Below are positions 8,091 to 9,803 of a DNA stretch of 9,803 nt, in pieces. Numbering within the stretch: the first letter of the stretch is position 1; every line of letters begins with the position of its first letter. Below the pieces are notes generated by a model that was not told the origin of the DNA, did not search any database, and saw nothing but the letters and a program-made list of their open reading frames with translations. Where the stretch lies: positions 29,189 to 38,991 of the forward strand of contig DDIR01000139.1 of the NCBI GenBank assembly GCA_002338715.1, written 5' to 3'. The translations under genes and the position numbers were made by a program. This DNA is from Phycisphaerales bacterium UBA1845. GTDB taxonomy: Bacteria; Planctomycetota; Phycisphaerae; UBA1845.

Positions 8091-8104
8091 TGCCGGCGCG
8101 GCTG
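8079..8104. terminator. Possible weak stem-loop between convergent HAD and glycosyltransferase genes
   Basis: CAGCCGC (8079-8085) and GCGGCTG (8098-8104) are perfect 7-base inverted copies with a 12-base loop, spanning the HAD stop codon and the 26-base convergent gap. The position suits a shared, bidirectional transcription end. There is no clean T-run on either strand, so this is a weak call; Rho-dependent termination is equally possible. Confidence 0.3.
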
Positions 8105-8116
8105 GAGCGGCGATTT

Positions 8117-9391
8117 CTAGGTCAGCACAACGTCGCGTGAAAGATCCGGGAGTGGCTTCTTTGGGATCGGAAGCGGGCGGCGCGCTCGGGTCTGCTGTTC
8201 GACGCGCGATTGCCTTGTGACGAAACGCAGCCGAGCGATGTGAATCCGCACCAGACCGACGACGATTTTCGTTGTGATCAACTGGCACAGCGTAAACGTC
8301 AGCAGACCGGCTAACACCACGCGCGACCAGTGAATGTAAACCTGCCGCTCGGCTACCCACGAAACAATCCCGGGCCCGACGAGCCAGAGAATCAGCGGCG
8401 TGGTGATCGCACAGATCGCGGTGAGTGCGGTTTTTGAAAACAATCCGCGCAAGCCGCGCGCAACCAGTGAATCATCGTCGGGCCGATTGCGTTCCAAGGA
8501 TCGCAATGTCTGGGCGATGATCAACGCGGACAAACTCAGCACGCCAAGCGAACCGAGAAACGAGCAGAACAGCAGGCGATAGATCATCGATTCTTCGAGG
8601 CGTCGCTGCGTCAACCACATTTCGATCGGGTGGGCTGCGAAGAACACGGTGATGAGTCCGCACACAATCGCGATCGAGAGAAACACCCGTGCCGGTTTCA
8701 CGAAGAGGGTCATGTCGATGATCGTCTGCAGGAAGCGCACGCCATCGCGCACCACGCTGAGTTTCGATTCGCCGACGCGCTCCTTGTAGGACATGGGCCT
8801 TTCGACGATCGGCAGGCGCTCATCCAGAAGTGCCCGGGCGCTCATCGCCGGGGTGAAGTTCAGACCGTCCGGAAGCGGATAGAGTTCGTCGAGAGCTTCG
8901 CGGCGGATAACGCGCATGCCGCTGGCAGTATCGTGCACGAGGCGGTTCGTCAGGACGCTGAGGATCGTCGCGTAGATGCGGTTGCCGAGGCGGCGGATCG
9001 GCGGCATCTCGGAGTTTGGTCCAAGGCGCGAACCGAGGGCGATCGCGGCATTTTGGTTGCAAAGGTCGCTGCACAGTTCGGCGAAGAAGCGCGGGTCGCA
9101 GGTGCCGTCCGCATCGAGGAACCCGACGAGCTCGGATTCATTGACGGAGAACCCGCGTTTGATCGCGGCGCCGTAACCCTGGTTCTTTTCGAACACGATC
9201 AAGTTGATGTCTTCGTAGCTCCGGGCGATATCGACGGTGCCATCGGTCGAACCATCGCTGACCACCACGACGTCGACGCCGGTGACGGGTGAATGGCTGA
9301 CGATGTGTTCGCGGGCGGCCAACGTGCGCTCGATGATCGAGGCGATGGCCTGCTCTTCGTTCAGTGCCGGGATGACGATGGTCAACCGCAT
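8117..9391 (-). CDS. Family 2 glycosyltransferase, polyprenyl-phosphate sugar transferase type, with four C-terminal membrane helices
   Basis: It probably transfers a nucleotide-activated sugar, typically to a polyprenyl phosphate, at the cytoplasmic face of the membrane for envelope glycan or glycoprotein assembly; donor and acceptor are not identifiable. The 424 residues begin with a GT-A domain: TIVIPALNEE (4-13), VVVSDGSTDGT (42-52), GYGAAIKRGF (72-81) and the metal-binding DADG (93-96). Conserved later blocks are SGMRVIRREAL (157-167) and YKERVGESKLSVVRDG (202-217), typical of the dolichol-phosphate mannosyltransferase/GtrB group. Hydrophobic segments lie at about 235-252, 268-292, 320-345 and 358-380. 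The tail (about 385-424) is basic and Pro-rich (RRPLPIPKKPLP) and probably cytosolic. The ATG at 9391 has GGAG 7 bases upstream. It stands alone on its strand here and faces the HAD gene. Confidence 0.9.
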   Translation of the reverse strand: MRLTIVIPALNEEQAIASIIERTLAAREHIVSHSPVTGVDVVVVSDGSTDGTVDIARSYEDINLIVFEKNQGYGAAIKRGFSVNESELVGFLDADGTCDPRFFAELCSDLCNQNAAIALGSRLGPNSEMPPIRRLGNRIYATILSVLTNRLVHDTASGMRVIRREALDELYPLPDGLNFTPAMSARALLDERLPIVERPMSYKERVGESKLSVVRDGVRFLQTIIDMTLFVKPARVFLSIAIVCGLITVFFAAHPIEMWLTQRRLEESMIYRLLFCSFLGSLGVLSLSALIIAQTLRSLERNRPDDDSLVARGLRGLFSKTALTAICAITTPLILWLVGPGIVSWVAERQVYIHWSRVVLAGLLTFTLCQLITTKIVVGLVRIHIARLRFVTRQSRVEQQTRARRPLPIPKKPLPDLSRDVVLT

Positions 9392-9486
9392 GTCTGGTCT
9401 CCGAGTACTTCGGTGCTCCGGGTTCTGGAGTATGGGGAATCGTCAGCTTGCGCGTCGGCCACGTTGACTGTGCGCAAACCGATTCT

Positions 9487-9511
9487 GCCCGATAATTTCA
9501 TCGGTTCGGGC
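9487..9511. repeat. Nested inverted repeat with two alternative pairings upstream of the glycosyltransferase
   Basis: GCCCGA (9487-9492) is complementary to TCGGGC (9506-9511). The overlapping CCGAT (9489-9493) is complementary to ATCGG (9500-9504). The two pairings share the left arm and so exclude each other. The element lies in the 272-base gap between the divergent genes at 9391 and 9664, about 100 bases upstream of the glycosyltransferase start. It could be an operator or leader structure, or chance. Confidence 0.3.
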
Positions 9512-9588
9512 GTGCTTCGCCTTGATCGACGGGCGGATAGTTCGCGACGAATTCGCAACCATGCCGGCTTCAGCCTTGCCCCGTTCAT

Positions 9589-9616
9589 TTGAATTGAACG
9601 CTTTCTGAACTAGACT
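9589..9616 (+). promoter_or_regulatory. Possible sigma-70-like promoter for the truncated plus-strand gene
   Basis: TTGAAT (9589-9594) and TAGACT (9611-9616) are separated by 16 bases, each matching four of six consensus positions. Transcription would start near 9623, leaving a leader of about 40 bases before the GTG at 9664. A stop codon at 9595-9597 closes the gene's frame upstream, consistent with a start after this point. The match is modest and other promoters are possible. Confidence 0.35.
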
Positions 9617-9663
9617 TGCGGCGATGGGTGTTTGATCGGTTCCGTTTCACGGGGAACATCGTC

Positions 9664-9803
9664 GTGTCGAGTAAGAAATCCACCGCAAAAAAGACGCCAG
9701 CATGTCTGCTGGCATTGGGGCGTAGCGACATGCCGGCTAGCGTTGCGCTCGAATCGGGTGAGTATCGACTCGACAAAGTTTTCAAGCACGATTTCTTCGC
9801 GGC
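9664..9803 (+). CDS. Start of an unidentified gene, 3'-partial (possibly kinase-like)
   Basis: Only the first 46 codons and part of the next are in the window. The frame is open from 9598 to the end. The GTG at 9664 is preferred because GGGGA lies 8 bases upstream (CACGGGGAACATCGTC before GTG); TTG 9616 and GTG 9628 in the same frame lack such a site. The product starts with a Lys/Ser/Thr-rich stretch (SSKKSTAKKT) with no signal peptide, then LALGRSDMPASVAL and ESGEYRLDKVFKHDFFA. The YRLDKVFKHDFFA segment reminds me of the strand that precedes the nucleotide-binding loop in some planctomycete protein-kinase-like proteins, but the diagnostic residues would lie past the edge, so this is only a guess. 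A 7-base-stem hairpin (9696-9713) lies inside the first 17 codons. Confidence 0.6.
   Translation, partial: MSSKKSTAKKTPACLLALGRSDMPASVALESGEYRLDKVFKHDFFA
9696..9713. repeat. Hairpin within the first codons of the truncated gene
   Basis: GCCAGCA (9696-9702) and TGCTGGC (9707-9713) are perfect inverted copies around a 4-base loop TGTC. It lies about 30 bases after the proposed GTG start, where stable RNA structure can lower translation. It may equally be a coincidence of coding sequence. Confidence 0.35.

Noticed and set aside
8630..9292. Open frame of 220 codons on the plus strand opposite the glycosyltransferase
   Set aside because: It is antisense to a well-supported GT2 gene, has low-complexity Ala/Asp/Glu/His/Arg composition and no recognisable motif.
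9448..9477. Inverted repeat TTGCGC/GCGCAA with an 18-base spacer
   Set aside because: Only six bases per arm with a long spacer; a match of this size is expected by chance in several hundred bases.
9624..9635. Tiny frame ATGGGTGTTTGA as a leader peptide before the truncated gene
   Set aside because: Three codons with no convincing ribosome site or regulatory codon pattern; easily chance.
1..9803. Defence island, prophage, transposon, CRISPR array, tRNA or rRNA
   Set aside because: No transposase, integrase, restriction, toxin-antitoxin or Cas motifs, no spaced direct repeats, and no RNA gene pattern was seen on either strand.

Overview
The window looks like a chromosomal segment from a planctomycete, most likely of the Phycisphaerae type. 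The main clue is the first gene, a large secreted protease whose Cys-rich tail carries a dockerin/EF-hand-like motif (GDMDNDGDFDLAD followed by a terminal LTGPQ), a style of C-terminus common in secreted planctomycete proteins. Moderately high G+C, NTG starts, compact convergent gene pairs and weak Shine-Dalgarno sites fit but do not prove this. I see no rRNA, tRNA, CRISPR array, insertion sequence or phage gene.

Layout, left to right. (1) Positions 1-3126, plus strand: the 3' part of a gene for a multidomain subtilisin-like (S8) protease. It has two propeptide-like modules, the catalytic domain, a beta-sandwich, three Ig-like domains and an EF-hand/dockerin-like tail; its N-terminus is outside the window. 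(2) Positions 3136-4746, minus strand, converging on it with a 9-base gap: a secreted or membrane-anchored protein of no family I recognise, built from two diverged copies of a roughly 200-residue unit. (3) Positions 4853-7378, minus strand: full-length ComEC/Rec2, the inner-membrane DNA-uptake channel with a metallo-beta-lactamase-like domain. It lies 106 bases upstream of gene 2 in the same direction, and the gap holds a good inverted repeat. (4) Positions 7494-8090, plus strand, divergent from comEC: a small HAD-superfamily phosphatase. (5) Positions 8117-9391, minus strand, converging on the HAD gene: a family 2 glycosyltransferase of the polyprenyl-phosphate sugar transferase type with four C-terminal membrane segments. 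(6) Positions 9664-9803, plus strand: the first 46 codons of another gene, cut by the window edge.

The genes do not form one obvious pathway. Genes 1, 2, 3 and 5 all concern the cell envelope or exterior (proteolysis/adhesion, an exported repeat protein, DNA import, lipid-linked sugar transfer), while the HAD phosphatase is cytosolic. The only plausible co-transcribed pair is comEC with the repeat protein. I found no sign of a defence island or other clearly new multi-gene system. The most unusual items are the internally duplicated secreted protein and its hairpin-bearing linkage to comEC, and the duplicated propeptide plus triple-Ig plus EF-hand architecture of the protease.
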